Shown here piece by piece: positions 49,581 through 59,114 of a DNA stretch of 64,000 nt. The notes beneath the pieces were generated by a model that had not been told where the DNA came from, ran no database searches, and worked only from the letters and a program-made list of their open reading frames with translations. The stretch covers positions 1-64,000 of the forward strand of contig CAWJHB010000001.1 of NCBI GenBank assembly GCA_963842555.1. Reading direction: 5' to 3'. How positions within the stretch are numbered: position 1 is the first letter of the stretch; every line of letters begins with the position of its first letter. A program made the position numbers and the translations under genes. The DNA comes from Gallionella sp963842555. GTDB lineage: Bacteria; Pseudomonadota; Gammaproteobacteria; Burkholderiales; Gallionellaceae.

Positions 49581-49946
49581 TCACATCAGCTCAAGCGCAT
49601 TCCCGTCCGGATCGCGGCAGAACAGCGCGCGTCGCCCTGAGGAACTGAGCGTGTAAGCAACACCAGCCTGGTTTAGCCTGGCGACAAGCCCCGCGAAATC
49701 GGATACCGCCAGTGCAACATGCCTGTCCCGTCCACCGTGTGAGGGACGAGGCAATCCGGCCTCCGGGTTGGGCAATGCCAACAAATGGATCTGCTGCGCG
49801 GGGCTCACGTTGTACCACACGCCATCGTAACTCATTGCCGGCCGGCCGGGGTCCGGACGCAAGCCAAGCACTCCCTCGTAAAAGGCGCGTGACTTTGTCA
49901 GATCGGAAGTCAAAAAGGAGGCGTGCAGGATTCCCGTGATCATCAT
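49581..49946 (-). CDS. VOC-family (glyoxalase/bleomycin resistance-type) protein
   Basis: 121 residues, one VOC domain of two beta-alpha-beta-beta-beta modules. LHASFLTSDLTKSRAFYEGVLGLRPD starts module 1 (His as metal ligand), DRHVALAVSDFAGLVARL module 2 (His), and CRDPDGNALELM ends with the metal-binding Glu; cited in pieces. Substrate not predictable. Its stop is next to the convergent ICMT-like gene, and its start is 13 bases after purT. Confidence 0.85.
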   Translation of the reverse strand: MMITGILHASFLTSDLTKSRAFYEGVLGLRPDPGRPAMSYDGVWYNVSPAQQIHLLALPNPEAGLPRPSHGGRDRHVALAVSDFAGLVARLNQAGVAYTLSSSGRRALFCRDPDGNALELM

Positions 49947-49959
49947 GCCCGGCAGCCAC

Positions 49960-51165
49960 TCAAATCTTCACCGGCACGACCTTGCTCGCCGCCAGCTTGG
50001 CACGTTCCCGCGCCTGGTCGGTATCCTTGCCGGTCGCCAGCGCGACGCCCATGCGGCGTTTCTTGAAAGATTCCGGCTTGCCGAACAGGCGCACATCGCT
50101 GTCCGGAACGCGCAGCGCGTCCGCCACACCAGTAAACGCGATTCCTTTTGCTTCATGCTGACCATAGATCACCGCGGAAGCCCCCGGGCTGCGCAGTGCG
50201 GTGTTCACCGGCAGGCCCAGTATGGCCCGGGCGTGCAACTCGAATTCGTTCTGCACCTGCGAACACATCGTGACCATGCCAGTGTCGTGCGGGCGCGGGC
50301 TGACTTCGCTGAACCAGACCTGGTTGCCCTTGACGAACAGTTCCACACCAAAGATACCCAACCCGCCAAGGTCGTCGGTCACTGTCTTGGCAATGTCGTG
50401 CGTGCGCTGCAAGGCCAGTTCCGACATCGCCTGTGGCTGCCAGCTTTCGACATAATCGCCGTGCACCTGCACGTGGCCGATCGGGTCGCAGAAATGTGTT
50501 TCGATCCTGCCATCAGCACCGATCGCGCGCACGGTGAGCTGGGTGATCTCATAATCGAACTGGATCATGCCTTCGACGATCACCCTGCCCTGGTTTACGC
50601 GGCTGCCGCTGGCGGCATAGTCCCACGCCGCTTCCACCCCGGCGGGATCGTCCACTCTCGACTGGCCCTTGCCGGAAGAGGACATCACCGGCTTGACGAT
50701 GCACGGATAGCCGATCTGCTCGATTGCGGCGCGCATCTCGGACAGACTGTCGGCGAAACGATACGGGGAAGTGGGCAGACTGAGGGTCTCCGCCGCCAGA
50801 CGGCGGATGCCTTCCCGGTTCATGGTCAGGCGCGCGGCGCGCGCGGTGGGAATCACGCGTGCCAGTCCCTCGCGCTCGATTTCTTCGAGCATGGCGGTGG
50901 CGATGGCCTCGATCTCAGGCACGACGATATACGGCTTTTCCTGCTCTATCAGCGCGCGCAATGCTGCGCCGTCCGCCATGTTGATCACATGGGCACGATG
51001 CGCAACCTGGTGTCCGGGCGCATTAGCATAGCGATCCACGGCGATGGTTTCCACGCCAAGACGCTGCAGCGCGATTATGACTTCCTTGCCCAGTTCCCCG
51101 CTGCCGAGCAGCATGACGCGGGTAGCGGAAGGAGTGAGCGGTGTGCCGATGACGAGCGGTTTCAT
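49960..51165 (-). CDS. purT: formate-dependent phosphoribosylglycinamide formyltransferase PurT
   Basis: 401 residues (392 in E. coli). An N-terminal PreATP-grasp domain with VMLLGSGELGKEV binds the ribonucleotide, the ATP-grasp has KPVMSSSGKGQSRV and a metal-binding EVSPRPHDTGMVTM, and the C-terminal domain ends in KVVPVKI. It makes formyl-GAR from GAR, formate and ATP, the folate-independent third step of purine synthesis. Probably first in an operon with the VOC gene. All catalytic regions are present. Confidence 0.94.
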   Translation of the reverse strand: MKPLVIGTPLTPSATRVMLLGSGELGKEVIIALQRLGVETIAVDRYANAPGHQVAHRAHVINMADGAALRALIEQEKPYIVVPEIEAIATAMLEEIEREGLARVIPTARAARLTMNREGIRRLAAETLSLPTSPYRFADSLSEMRAAIEQIGYPCIVKPVMSSSGKGQSRVDDPAGVEAAWDYAASGSRVNQGRVIVEGMIQFDYEITQLTVRAIGADGRIETHFCDPIGHVQVHGDYVESWQPQAMSELALQRTHDIAKTVTDDLGGLGIFGVELFVKGNQVWFSEVSPRPHDTGMVTMCSQVQNEFELHARAILGLPVNTALRSPGASAVIYGQHEAKGIAFTGVADALRVPDSDVRLFGKPESFKKRRMGVALATGKDTDQARERAKLAASKVVPVKI

Positions 51166-51292
51166 TTGATTGTCATTCCGTATGATTGGGTGCGTTGCTA
51201 CCGGGCGAAATTATACACACTGGGATACGGATTTCATTGTGCTGTAACAGGAGTAACATAGGCTATGCGTTTAAACCACAAGGAGCGGAATC

Positions 51293-52342
51293 ATGACGAA
51301 CATTCTTCAATTGCTGGGTGACGAAGCGGAACACCTGCTGAAACATCGCTGCGCCGGCATCCGCAAAGAATCCCTGCACCTGCCAGGTGCGGACTACGTG
51401 GATCGCGTGGTGGCGATCAAGGACCGCAAGCCCGGCGTGCTGCGCAGCCTGCAGGCCCTTTACGGCCAGGGGCGTCTGGCGAACACCGGTTACCTGTCAC
51501 TACTGCCTGTGGACCAGGGCGTGGAGCATTCCGGCGGCGCATCGTTTGCACCCAACCCGATCTATTTCGATCCCGACAACATCGTCAAGCTCGCCATCGA
51601 GGGCGGCTGCAACGGCGTCGCCTCGACACTTGGCGTGCTGGGTTCGGTGGCACGCCGCTACGCGCACAAGATACCGTTCATCGTGAAGATTAACCACAAC
51701 GAGTTGCTCACCTATCCCAACATCTACGACCAGACGCTCTTTGCCAGCGTGGACCAGGCCTTCGACATGGGCGCGGTGGCGGTCGGCGCAACGGTATTTT
51801 ACGGCTCCGAACATTCGCGCCGCCAGATACAGGAAGTTTCCGAGGCATTCGAGCACGCCCATGAACTGGGCATGGCCACGGTACTTTGGGCCTACCTGCG
51901 CAACCCGGCATTCAAGACTGCCGACAAGGACTACCACGTGTCAGCCGACCTGACCGGGCAGGCCAACCACCTTGCCGTCACGATCAACGCCGACATCGTG
52001 AAACAGAAAATGGCGGAGAACAACGGCGGCTACAACGCGATCAAGTTCGGCAAGACCCACCCCAAGGTGTACAGCGAGCTGACCACCGACCACCCGATCG
52101 ACCTGGTGCGCTACCAGGTGGCGAACTGCTACATGGGGCGCGTGGGCATGATCAATTCGGGGGGCGAATCGGGCAAGGATGACCTGCATCAGGCGGTGCG
52201 CACCGCGGTGATCAACAAGCGCGCCGGCGGAATGGGGCTGATCTCAGGTCGCAAGGCGTTCCAGAAACCCATGAAAGACGGGGTGACGTTATTGAATGCG
52301 ATCCAGGATGTGTATCTCTCCAGTGACGTGACTGTCGCCTGA
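51293..52342 (+). CDS. fbaB: class I (archaeal-type) fructose-bisphosphate aldolase FbaB
   Basis: 349 residues from ATG 51293 with AGGAG upstream. Belongs to the DhnA/FbaB Schiff-base aldolases: LLPVDQGVEHSGG (about 70), GVASTLGVLG, PFIVKINHNELLTYPN, YNAIKFGKTHPK and GRVGMINSGGESG. It interconverts fructose 1,6-bisphosphate and the triose phosphates without a metal. Normal length (E. coli FbaB 350). Divergent from purT. Confidence 0.93.
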   Translation: MTNILQLLGDEAEHLLKHRCAGIRKESLHLPGADYVDRVVAIKDRKPGVLRSLQALYGQGRLANTGYLSLLPVDQGVEHSGGASFAPNPIYFDPDNIVKLAIEGGCNGVASTLGVLGSVARRYAHKIPFIVKINHNELLTYPNIYDQTLFASVDQAFDMGAVAVGATVFYGSEHSRRQIQEVSEAFEHAHELGMATVLWAYLRNPAFKTADKDYHVSADLTGQANHLAVTINADIVKQKMAENNGGYNAIKFGKTHPKVYSELTTDHPIDLVRYQVANCYMGRVGMINSGGESGKDDLHQAVRTAVINKRAGGMGLISGRKAFQKPMKDGVTLLNAIQDVYLSSDVTVA

Positions 52343-52411
52343 TCGTCAGCAGTGCGGGACCGGTTGCAAAAACCGTTGCGGCGCCACTCCCGCCGCAAGG
52401 CCGGACAAGGA

Positions 52412-53335
52412 TCAATCGGGCGCGTCCAGGGTTTTGGATTTTTCAGCGATCCCGCCGCGCCTGAGCATGGATAGATATTCCTCGTCGCGTTTGATGACTT
52501 TCGACAGGTAGGCAAGGTTTTTCTCGATCGCCTCCAGATAATAATTGTTCCCGACACCCATCACGTCCTTGAAGTGCAGGCTCAACAGACGGTACAAGCC
52601 GCCAAGGGCGCTGTCCAGCTTTTCTCGGGTGACGCCGTAGAACGTATTGGTCTGCTTCAACAGGTCGAACATGTTCTGGTAGTTTCCGAAATGGGCTTCC
52701 TTGAATTCGAGATACAGAAACAGCAGTTTCTCGAGATAGGTGCGGTCCGCCATTTGCCCGGTCAGATCGGCGGTGGCGACGATTTGCCCGAGCAGGCGCG
52801 TGCGCTCGTCCGGAAACTCGATCTCGGAGAATTTCAGTGCCGGATCCGTACCGCTCATTATCGGCTCCAGCACAACCGCATAAGCGGAAGGGAAATGCCC
52901 CGCGGCGACGTACCTTTTCATGAAATCGATACCGCGTATGACATGGGTCCGGGTATATTGCGCGCCGGTTCCGCGTTCCTCGCCACTTTGGTGCGAATAG
53001 CCGATGTCGTGCATCAATGCAGCCATCATCACCAGCGTGATTTCATCGTCGCTCAGATGAACTCCGGAAAGTTGAACACCATGCGTCAACCGCACCGCGC
53101 ACAGAAACACGTCCAGCGTGTGAGGCATGTCATGGTAGAGCGTCCTGATGGAACTGTAGCCGGGATAATCGCCGCGAAAAAGAATGACCACATCGTCAAA
53201 AACGGATTTGATCGTGGAATGGTCATAGCCCGGATTGATGCGGGCAAGAAAATTGCCGGCCTTGCCCCACACCGCATCAGGGTCGGTGTTGGCGAACAGG
53301 TTGTTGATCTCGGCGGATGTGGGAATATTGCTCAT
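52412..53335 (-). CDS. HD-domain protein
   Basis: 307 residues from ATG 53335; a TTG two codons upstream is possible. An HD/PDEase-like metal site: YHDMPHTLDVFLCAVRL (about 66) and MAALMHDIGYSHQSG (about 107), followed by THVIRGIDFMKRY and a helical C-terminal half. The layout resembles the catalytic region of cyclic-nucleotide phosphodiesterases, though the HD-GYP motif is absent. A nucleotide-second-messenger or phosphohydrolase role is likely; the substrate is unknown. Confidence 0.8.
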   Translation of the reverse strand: MSNIPTSAEINNLFANTDPDAVWGKAGNFLARINPGYDHSTIKSVFDDVVILFRGDYPGYSSIRTLYHDMPHTLDVFLCAVRLTHGVQLSGVHLSDDEITLVMMAALMHDIGYSHQSGEERGTGAQYTRTHVIRGIDFMKRYVAAGHFPSAYAVVLEPIMSGTDPALKFSEIEFPDERTRLLGQIVATADLTGQMADRTYLEKLLFLYLEFKEAHFGNYQNMFDLLKQTNTFYGVTREKLDSALGGLYRLLSLHFKDVMGVGNNYYLEAIEKNLAYLSKVIKRDEEYLSMLRRGGIAEKSKTLDAPD

Positions 53336-53468
53336 TTTCAAGAAACCAGTCCTTTGCCTGCCCGGTTAGATCAATCGAAAACGAAACGAAATGCATGGTA
53401 CTTGATAACGCCGGCTTTTGGAAAAGCCCAGTGTGCGGAATTCATACCGGATGCCCGGCTTTACCCGG

Positions 53469-54365
53469 CTATGGTTTGGGTACCGGGAGCAGTTTTCCGG
53501 ACAGCAGGCTGGCCGAAACGATCAGCAATGCCCCGAGCCAGTCTCGCAGGTGCAGGGTTTCACCGGCGAGAAAATATGACGAAATCGCCGCCACCACCAG
53601 TTCGAACAGGAACAGGATAATGGCCCGGTTGGCGGACAGGTTGGCGATGGCATATTGCAGCGCGAAAGTGGAACAGCACAGCACGATACCCAGCAATCCG
53701 AGCAACAGCCAAGACGGCAAGTCGATTGCCTGCAGCCGATCGATGAAGCCCCCCTGCCACCAGCACAACAACGCCGTGAGCAGGGCCGTGCCAAGCCAGA
53801 CACTGTAAGATTTTGCCTGCAAGCTAAGATTCGCGGCGCGCCGCGACACGACGTTGGAAAGCGCGAAAGCCATGCCCGCAGACAGACCGATCCATTCGGC
53901 AGGATTTTGCGGCAAAGGCAATCCCAGTTGCGGCTTCCACAGCATGACCAATGCGCCGCAAAATGACAGCAACATCACCACAGCACCATAGCGGTTGAGA
54001 CGTTCGCCCAGCAGCCAATATGAAAACAGAACGGTCCACAGCGGCGCAAGGTAGAACAACAGCAGCACGCGCATCACCTCGCCGTGCAACACCGCCAGCA
54101 CATAGCCGAAATTGGTCAAGCCGGCGCTGAAAACCAGCAAGACCGCCCACCAACCGGCCTGTGACCGCGGGTGCAATTCCCGCCATGCACCCGGCATCAC
54201 GATCATGCCGCACAGCATTGCCGACAGAAATGTGATCATCGTGGCCAGCGTCCCGGACACGCCGGCTTCCTGCAACACGCGGTAGGGACACCAGATCAGC
54301 CCCCAGACCAAACTCCCGGTGAGAGCAGAACCTATTGATAATAGGTTGTTTTTATTATTATTCAT
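53469..54365 (-). CDS. EamA-family (DMT) transporter
   Basis: 298 residues from ATG 54365, with ten predicted membrane spans in two EamA repeats. The first starts IGSALTGSLVWGLIWCPYRV, the second PAEWIGLSAGMAFALSNVVS. Such carriers export or exchange amino acids, nucleosides or metabolites; no substrate is indicated. No ribosome site is strong (GGAAG at about -13), and in-frame starts at 54395 and 54416 are alternatives. Confidence 0.85.
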   Translation of the reverse strand: MNNNKNNLLSIGSALTGSLVWGLIWCPYRVLQEAGVSGTLATMITFLSAMLCGMIVMPGAWRELHPRSQAGWWAVLLVFSAGLTNFGYVLAVLHGEVMRVLLLFYLAPLWTVLFSYWLLGERLNRYGAVVMLLSFCGALVMLWKPQLGLPLPQNPAEWIGLSAGMAFALSNVVSRRAANLSLQAKSYSVWLGTALLTALLCWWQGGFIDRLQAIDLPSWLLLGLLGIVLCCSTFALQYAIANLSANRAIILFLFELVVAAISSYFLAGETLHLRDWLGALLIVSASLLSGKLLPVPKP

Positions 54366-54678
54366 TAAATTAAAACTTCCAGAATTTGCCTGCATACATT
54401 GGACAAAAAAACGCAATTTTAAATTTTAGAATTGAGTTTTACCGCAAACTCATAACATATTGTTTATTATGCGTATATTTCATCTAAAAATTGAATGTAG
54501 GAATGCTTTAGCGATATCCATAAAACCTACATGTAAATATTTGATTCAAGGACGGTCTTGGAATAAACGAATATCGGTGACCTAGCCAAATTAGCTACAA
54601 GAGCTGTATTAAGGTCATATATTTTGGAGGCCGCTAAGCGGCTTGCACTTTTTCTGGTCTGCCCCCGTAGCCAAGCCA
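54366..54678. other. AT-rich intergenic stretch with one hairpin
   Basis: No gene. GCCGC-TAA-GCGGC (54630-54642) followed by TTGCACTTTTT might be a weak plus-strand terminator. The AT-rich part 54420-54540 is a plausible promoter area for the transporter gene, without clear boxes. Confidence 0.35.
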
Positions 54679-54753
54679 TCAATCAGTACCAAAGCCCATG
54701 CGTTGCAAACTTAAGGCGGCCTCGTCGCTTAGCGAATCTTGGAAGGTACTCAT
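54679..54753 (-). CDS. 24-residue small ORF with strong ribosome site
   Basis: AAAGGAG lies eight bases before ATG 54753, and the product is MSTFQDSLSDEAALSLQRMG plus FGTD. It is acidic and helical. Either a small peptide gene or the 5' end of a lost gene; no family is recognised. Confidence 0.3.
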   Translation of the reverse strand: MSTFQDSLSDEAALSLQRMGFGTD

Positions 54754-54994
54754 GGAGTTACTCCTTTGCGCTTAAGCGCTTTGGTTGATAAAGATTCGCA
54801 CCTCTATCAAACCGGGTAACCCCACCCTTTGGCAAGGCCCTACTGTCAGATTAAGTCTGAACTACTACAGCTAATCGAGGTGGCGAATTTTCCAGCGCTG
54901 GGTTTGTTACGTCTCGATGACCATGGCAAACACTACAGCTTCGTTGAATGACATTTCAACGCTAGCGGCATCAATCTACCTGAAGCCAAAATTT

Positions 54995-56710
54995 TCATTG
55001 AGCCATAAAAAGGGCGAAGTTGCTGGTTTCCATGGGTCTAGCATAAAAATAGCCCTGCGCTTCATCACAGCCGTAACGTTTCAGTATATCTGCTTGTTCC
55101 TGCGTTTCCACGCCTTCGGCAATCACCCTCAGTTTCAGGCTACGCCCCATGCCGATAATCGCCGTGACGATACTGCCGTCTTCAGTGTCTGCCTTCATGT
55201 CCCTGATGAAGGATTGATCGATTTTCAGCTTGTCTATTGGGAAGCGTTTGAGGTAACTGAGCGATGAATAACCCGTTCCGAAATCATCAATCGAGATTTT
55301 GACTCCGATTGAACGCAGCTCTCCAAGAGTGCCGACAACTCCTTCCCCGTCATGCATCGCGATATTTTCGGTGATCTCTAGCTCCAAATACTCTGGGGAC
55401 AAGCCAGTTTCATCCAGGACTCTTCTGACCATCCTGGCCAGTCCTACCGCTCTGAATTGCATCACGGATAAGTTGACCGCGATGACCACAGGTGGCGCCC
55501 CTGCTTCCTGCCATTTTTTGTTCTGTGCGCATGCGGTTCGCAATACCCATTCTCCGACAGAAATAATCAGCCCCGTTTCTTCCAGCAACGGAACAAACTC
55601 GCCAGGTGAAATCAAGCCTAATTCCGGATGTTGCCAGCGGATCAGCGCCTCCGCCCCGATCAACCGGTCGCGGGCAAGGTCATACTGTGGCTGATAATGC
55701 AGAACGAACTGCCCTTCCTCCAGCGCGCGATAAAGGTTTGCCTCCATGGTCAGCAGTGCTTTTTCCTTTGCATCCATCTCAGGTTTATATGCCGTATAGT
55801 TGCCTCCCCCTGCTGTCTTCGCACTATAGAGCGCGGACTCCGCATTTTTGAACAAATCGTCAAGATTCTGTCCGTTTCCGGGGTAAAAACTCGCCCCTAC
55901 GCTTGCCTTGATAAACAGCTTGTGCCCGTCAATCTGATAAGCTTCACCGATGCATCGATGGATAGCTACTGCAATGTCTTCGGCCCCTGCTTCATGCTTG
56001 AAATTCGGCACGACCACAGCAAAGATGTCTGCACCCAGCCGCGCGACAAAATCATTCTCTCCGAACACAGCACACAAGCGCTCGGCCGTCTCGATCAAAA
56101 CCTTGTTTCCCGCAAACATACCTAACGCTTTCGTCACTTGCCGAAAGCGGTTAAGATCGATCATAAAAACAGCAAAGGGATGACCCGGTCCCGTGCCAGA
56201 ATGTGTATCAAACATCTTCGTTTTAAGACGCTTGAATAAATGTTGGCGATTGGGCAGGCCCGTCAAACTATCGAAATCCGACACCTTGTGCAGCATCTGC
56301 TGTGCCGCCTTTAGCTTCGTCTGCATCACGACCTGCTGAAGCTCGCGTTCGACCACCGGCACCAACCGGGATAGATTACCTTTGTGGATAAAGTCCCTTG
56401 CACCGCTGCGCATTGCTTCAATTGCCATCTCATCCGGGATGTCTCCTGAAACAACGATAAAGGGCACGTCTTCGGTTACGGCCCACACAATTCTCAGCGC
56501 GGATGCCGAGTCCAGCGCAGGCAAATTATGGTCGCAGATCACCACATCCCAGGGTTCGCATTCCAGCGCACGACTGAGCGATTCGGCAGTCTCGACTCGC
56601 TGAGACACAACCGTAAATCCGCCCTCGGCCAATTCGTTACAAATAAGCTCGACGTCATCCTCGGAATCGTCGACTGCCAAAACCCGCAGCATTTTTTTCA
56701 TCACATTCAT
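54995..56710 (-). CDS. REC-GGDEF-EAL response regulator with degenerate GGDEF; probable c-di-GMP phosphodiesterase
   Basis: 571 residues. Receiver domain (about 7-120) with acidic pair in AVDDSEDDVELI and phospho-acceptor Asp in VVICDHNLPALD; GGDEF-like domain (about 165-300) in which the active-site motif reads GADIF, so cyclase activity should be lost; and EAL domain (about 315-560) with intact GAEALIRWQHPE, LEITENIAM and DDFGTGYSSLSYLKR. It should break down c-di-GMP under control of phosphorylation. The start is 20 bases after the cheB stop, making it the last gene of the chemotaxis operon. Confidence 0.9.
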   Translation of the reverse strand: MNVMKKMLRVLAVDDSEDDVELICNELAEGGFTVVSQRVETAESLSRALECEPWDVVICDHNLPALDSASALRIVWAVTEDVPFIVVSGDIPDEMAIEAMRSGARDFIHKGNLSRLVPVVERELQQVVMQTKLKAAQQMLHKVSDFDSLTGLPNRQHLFKRLKTKMFDTHSGTGPGHPFAVFMIDLNRFRQVTKALGMFAGNKVLIETAERLCAVFGENDFVARLGADIFAVVVPNFKHEAGAEDIAVAIHRCIGEAYQIDGHKLFIKASVGASFYPGNGQNLDDLFKNAESALYSAKTAGGGNYTAYKPEMDAKEKALLTMEANLYRALEEGQFVLHYQPQYDLARDRLIGAEALIRWQHPELGLISPGEFVPLLEETGLIISVGEWVLRTACAQNKKWQEAGAPPVVIAVNLSVMQFRAVGLARMVRRVLDETGLSPEYLELEITENIAMHDGEGVVGTLGELRSIGVKISIDDFGTGYSSLSYLKRFPIDKLKIDQSFIRDMKADTEDGSIVTAIIGMGRSLKLRVIAEGVETQEQADILKRYGCDEAQGYFYARPMETSNFALFMAQ

Positions 56711-56729
56711 GCCTCCCCCGTAATTGCAA

Positions 56730-57800
56730 CTACCGGTTCAATCCAACAATTGCTCCGGCGATCGCACCAAGTGGCAGACTCTTGTTTACTGCGCCCAGCT
56801 TGATCGCCTCTTTCGGCATGCCAAACACCACGCAACTGTCCTCGTCCTGCGCGATGGTATCCGCCCCGACATCCAGCATTTCCTTCAGTCCGCGCGCGCC
56901 ATCGTCACCCATGCCGGTCATGATGATGCCCAGCGCATTCTTGCCCGCGAATTTCGCGACCGAGCGGAACAGCACGTCCACCGATGGCCGATGGCGGTTC
57001 ACCAGCGGCCCGTCTATTACTTCGACATGGTATTGCGCGCCGCTGCGCTTGAGCAGCATGTGTTTCCCGCCCGGTGCGATCAGCGCCGTGCCTGGAACGA
57101 CGCGATCGCCGTTTTTCGCTTCACGAACCTCGATCCGGCTGATGCTGTTCAGCCGCTCGGCGAAGGCGCCGGTAAATTTTTCCGGCATGTGCTGCACGAT
57201 GACGATGCCGGGACAGACGCGCGGCAGGGCGGTAAGTACCACTTCCAGCGCCTGCGTTCCGCCGGTCGAGGTGCCAATGGCCACGATGCGCTCGGTGGTC
57301 TGCGCCATGGCATGGCCCGCGGACAGAATCGCATCGGCGGACAATTTCAGAGCCGTCTGTATGGTCGCCGGCGGGCGGGCGCCCAAACGCTTGACGTTGG
57401 CATGGGCGGCAGATTTCACCGCATGAATCAGGTCGGAAGCAGCGTCTTCCATCTGCCGCCGCCGCGAGCCGATGTCAGGCTTGGGCACCACCGCCACCGC
57501 GCCTGCCTCGAACGCCTGTATGGTGGTGGCTGCCCCTTCACGGGTGATAGTGGAACAGATCACCACCGGCGTGGGATGTTCCGCCATGATCTTTTTGAGG
57601 AAGGTGATGCCATCCATACGCGGCATCTCGACATCCAGGACGATCACGTCCGGCCACTGACGCCTCATTTTTTCCATGGCGAACAGCGGGTCGGCCGCCG
57701 CGCCGATCACGTTGATGCCGGGATCCTCGCCCAGCACCTCGGTAACCACCTGGCGCACCACGGCGGAATCATCCACGATCAATACATTAATTTTCTGCAT
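56730..57800 (-). CDS. cheB: chemotaxis protein-glutamate methylesterase/deamidase CheB
   Basis: 356 residues from ATG 57800; an in-frame ATG at 57818 lies within cheD. Receiver domain with VLIVDDSAVVRQ and phospho-acceptor in VIVLDVEMPRMDG, then a linker and the methylesterase domain with the Ser-His-Asp triad in GTSTGGTQAL, QHMPEKFTGAFA and MTGMGDDGARG. It removes methyl groups from receptors and deamidates glutamines, giving adaptation together with CheR. Overlaps cheD by 14 bases or more. Confidence 0.95.
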   Translation of the reverse strand: MQKINVLIVDDSAVVRQVVTEVLGEDPGINVIGAAADPLFAMEKMRRQWPDVIVLDVEMPRMDGITFLKKIMAEHPTPVVICSTITREGAATTIQAFEAGAVAVVPKPDIGSRRRQMEDAASDLIHAVKSAAHANVKRLGARPPATIQTALKLSADAILSAGHAMAQTTERIVAIGTSTGGTQALEVVLTALPRVCPGIVIVQHMPEKFTGAFAERLNSISRIEVREAKNGDRVVPGTALIAPGGKHMLLKRSGAQYHVEVIDGPLVNRHRPSVDVLFRSVAKFAGKNALGIIMTGMGDDGARGLKEMLDVGADTIAQDEDSCVVFGMPKEAIKLGAVNKSLPLGAIAGAIVGLNR

Positions 57801-58302
57801 GCTCTGCATTTTCCGCATTCGCGTTTTTTACATGACGCATCCAGACATCGCCGCTCCATAGTTCGAATATCACATTGCGGTGCCCATGCATCCCCACATG
57901 CTCGGACACCACATCGTGTCCGTGATGCCGCAGCAGATGGCGCGCGGCCATCACGTTGCGACAGGCCACGTCCACACAATCCGTTCGCTGAGGCATCCTG
58001 AACATGTTACCGCCGCCAAACATCTTGGCCTGATATTCCCCCGGCTTGGTTTTGGCAGCGCGCACTTCCTTCTGGAACAACAGCATCGCCTCGTCGGCGT
58101 AGCGTCCATCCAACACGTCAGACGGTTTGACCGCGCGCGCGGGAAGCATGAAGTGGCACATGCCGCCGATGTGCAAGCGCGGATGCCACAAGGTGATGGC
58201 GACGCATGAGCCTAGCAGGGTGCGAATGCGCGTATCCCGATCGCCGAAATAGAACTCTCCCGGCTGCAGGAAGATATCCAGGACATGTTCGGGTGCATTC
58301 AT
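57787..58302 (-). CDS. cheD: chemoreceptor glutamine deamidase CheD
   Basis: 171 residues. Papain-like deamidase with the catalytic Cys and its partner His in RTLLGSCVAITLWHP and LHIGGMCHFMLPA, followed by KMFGGGNMF and GHRNVIFEL. It deamidates glutamines in receptors. The C-terminal tail has a small Asn/Ala/Glu repeat (NANAENAEHAEN) that comes from the overlap with cheB. The start overlaps the cheR stop by four bases (ATGA). Confidence 0.94.
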   Translation of the reverse strand: MNAPEHVLDIFLQPGEFYFGDRDTRIRTLLGSCVAITLWHPRLHIGGMCHFMLPARAVKPSDVLDGRYADEAMLLFQKEVRAAKTKPGEYQAKMFGGGNMFRMPQRTDCVDVACRNVMAARHLLRHHGHDVVSEHVGMHGHRNVIFELWSGDVWMRHVKNANAENAEHAEN

Positions 58303-59105
58303 GGTTTCTGGTAGATCGACGGCATGACAACTTTCAACTCGTCCGTCACACCGTTGAGGCTTTCCGAATGCCCCACCAGGAAATAGCCACCGGGCCGCAG
58401 TGCCTGCAGCAGCCGCTTGACCACCTGCCGCTTGGTTTCCATCTCGAAATAGATCATCACATTACGTAAAAAGATCACGTCAAACTCGCCGAGCTTTGGC
58501 AATGACTCATTCAGGTTGACCTGCATGAAGCGTATGCGTTCGCGCAATCGCCGCTCGACCAGGAACGTCCCGTCTTTTGAGCCAGTCCCTTTCAGGCAGT
58601 AGCTGGTCAGATACTCGCGCGGAATGTGCTGTGTACGCTCGAGCGCATAGTGCCCGCCGCGCGCCCGTTCCAGCACTCGTGTGCTCAAATCGGAAGCGAC
58701 GAGTTCCCACGCATTGTCGCCCAGAGTTGCTGCCAGCGTCATGGCGATGCTGTACGGTTCCTCCCCGCTGGAACAGGCGGCGCTCCACACCCGGAACGGC
58801 GTGCCTCGCCGGTGCGCCGGCAGGATATGCTGTTTCAGGAAATCAAAATGCTTGGGTTCGCGGAAGAAATAGGTTTCGTTGGTGGTCAGCAGATCCACTG
58901 CGATCTGCAGCTCGTCCCGCCCGTCATGGCCGCGCAGCTGCTGGTAATACTCGCCGAAGCTGTTGCACTGCCGCTGCTGCAAACGCTTGCCCAGCCGGCT
59001 GCTCACCAGGGGTTTTTTCGCGGAGGAAAGATGTATGCCCGCAATCTGGTTCAGCAGTTGCTGGAAACTCGCGAACTCCTGATCGGTCAGTGGAGAAACT
59101 TCCAT
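58299..59105 (-). CDS. cheR: chemotaxis protein methyltransferase CheR
   Basis: 268 residues. An all-helical N-terminal domain (LNQIAGIHLSSAKKPLVSSR) and SAM-dependent methyltransferase domain with VWSAACSSGEEPYSIAM, ASDLSTRVLERARGG and the motif FDVIFLRNVMIYFE; the ending GYFLVGHSESLNGV is typical. It methylates receptor glutamates. The MCP encoded in this operon lacks a C-terminal NWETF-type tether, so CheR probably reaches it by the direct route. Confidence 0.95.
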   Translation of the reverse strand: MEVSPLTDQEFASFQQLLNQIAGIHLSSAKKPLVSSRLGKRLQQRQCNSFGEYYQQLRGHDGRDELQIAVDLLTTNETYFFREPKHFDFLKQHILPAHRRGTPFRVWSAACSSGEEPYSIAMTLAATLGDNAWELVASDLSTRVLERARGGHYALERTQHIPREYLTSYCLKGTGSKDGTFLVERRLRERIRFMQVNLNESLPKLGEFDVIFLRNVMIYFEMETKRQVVKRLLQALRPGGYFLVGHSESLNGVTDELKVVMPSIYQKP

Positions 59106-59114
59106 GATGTCGCG

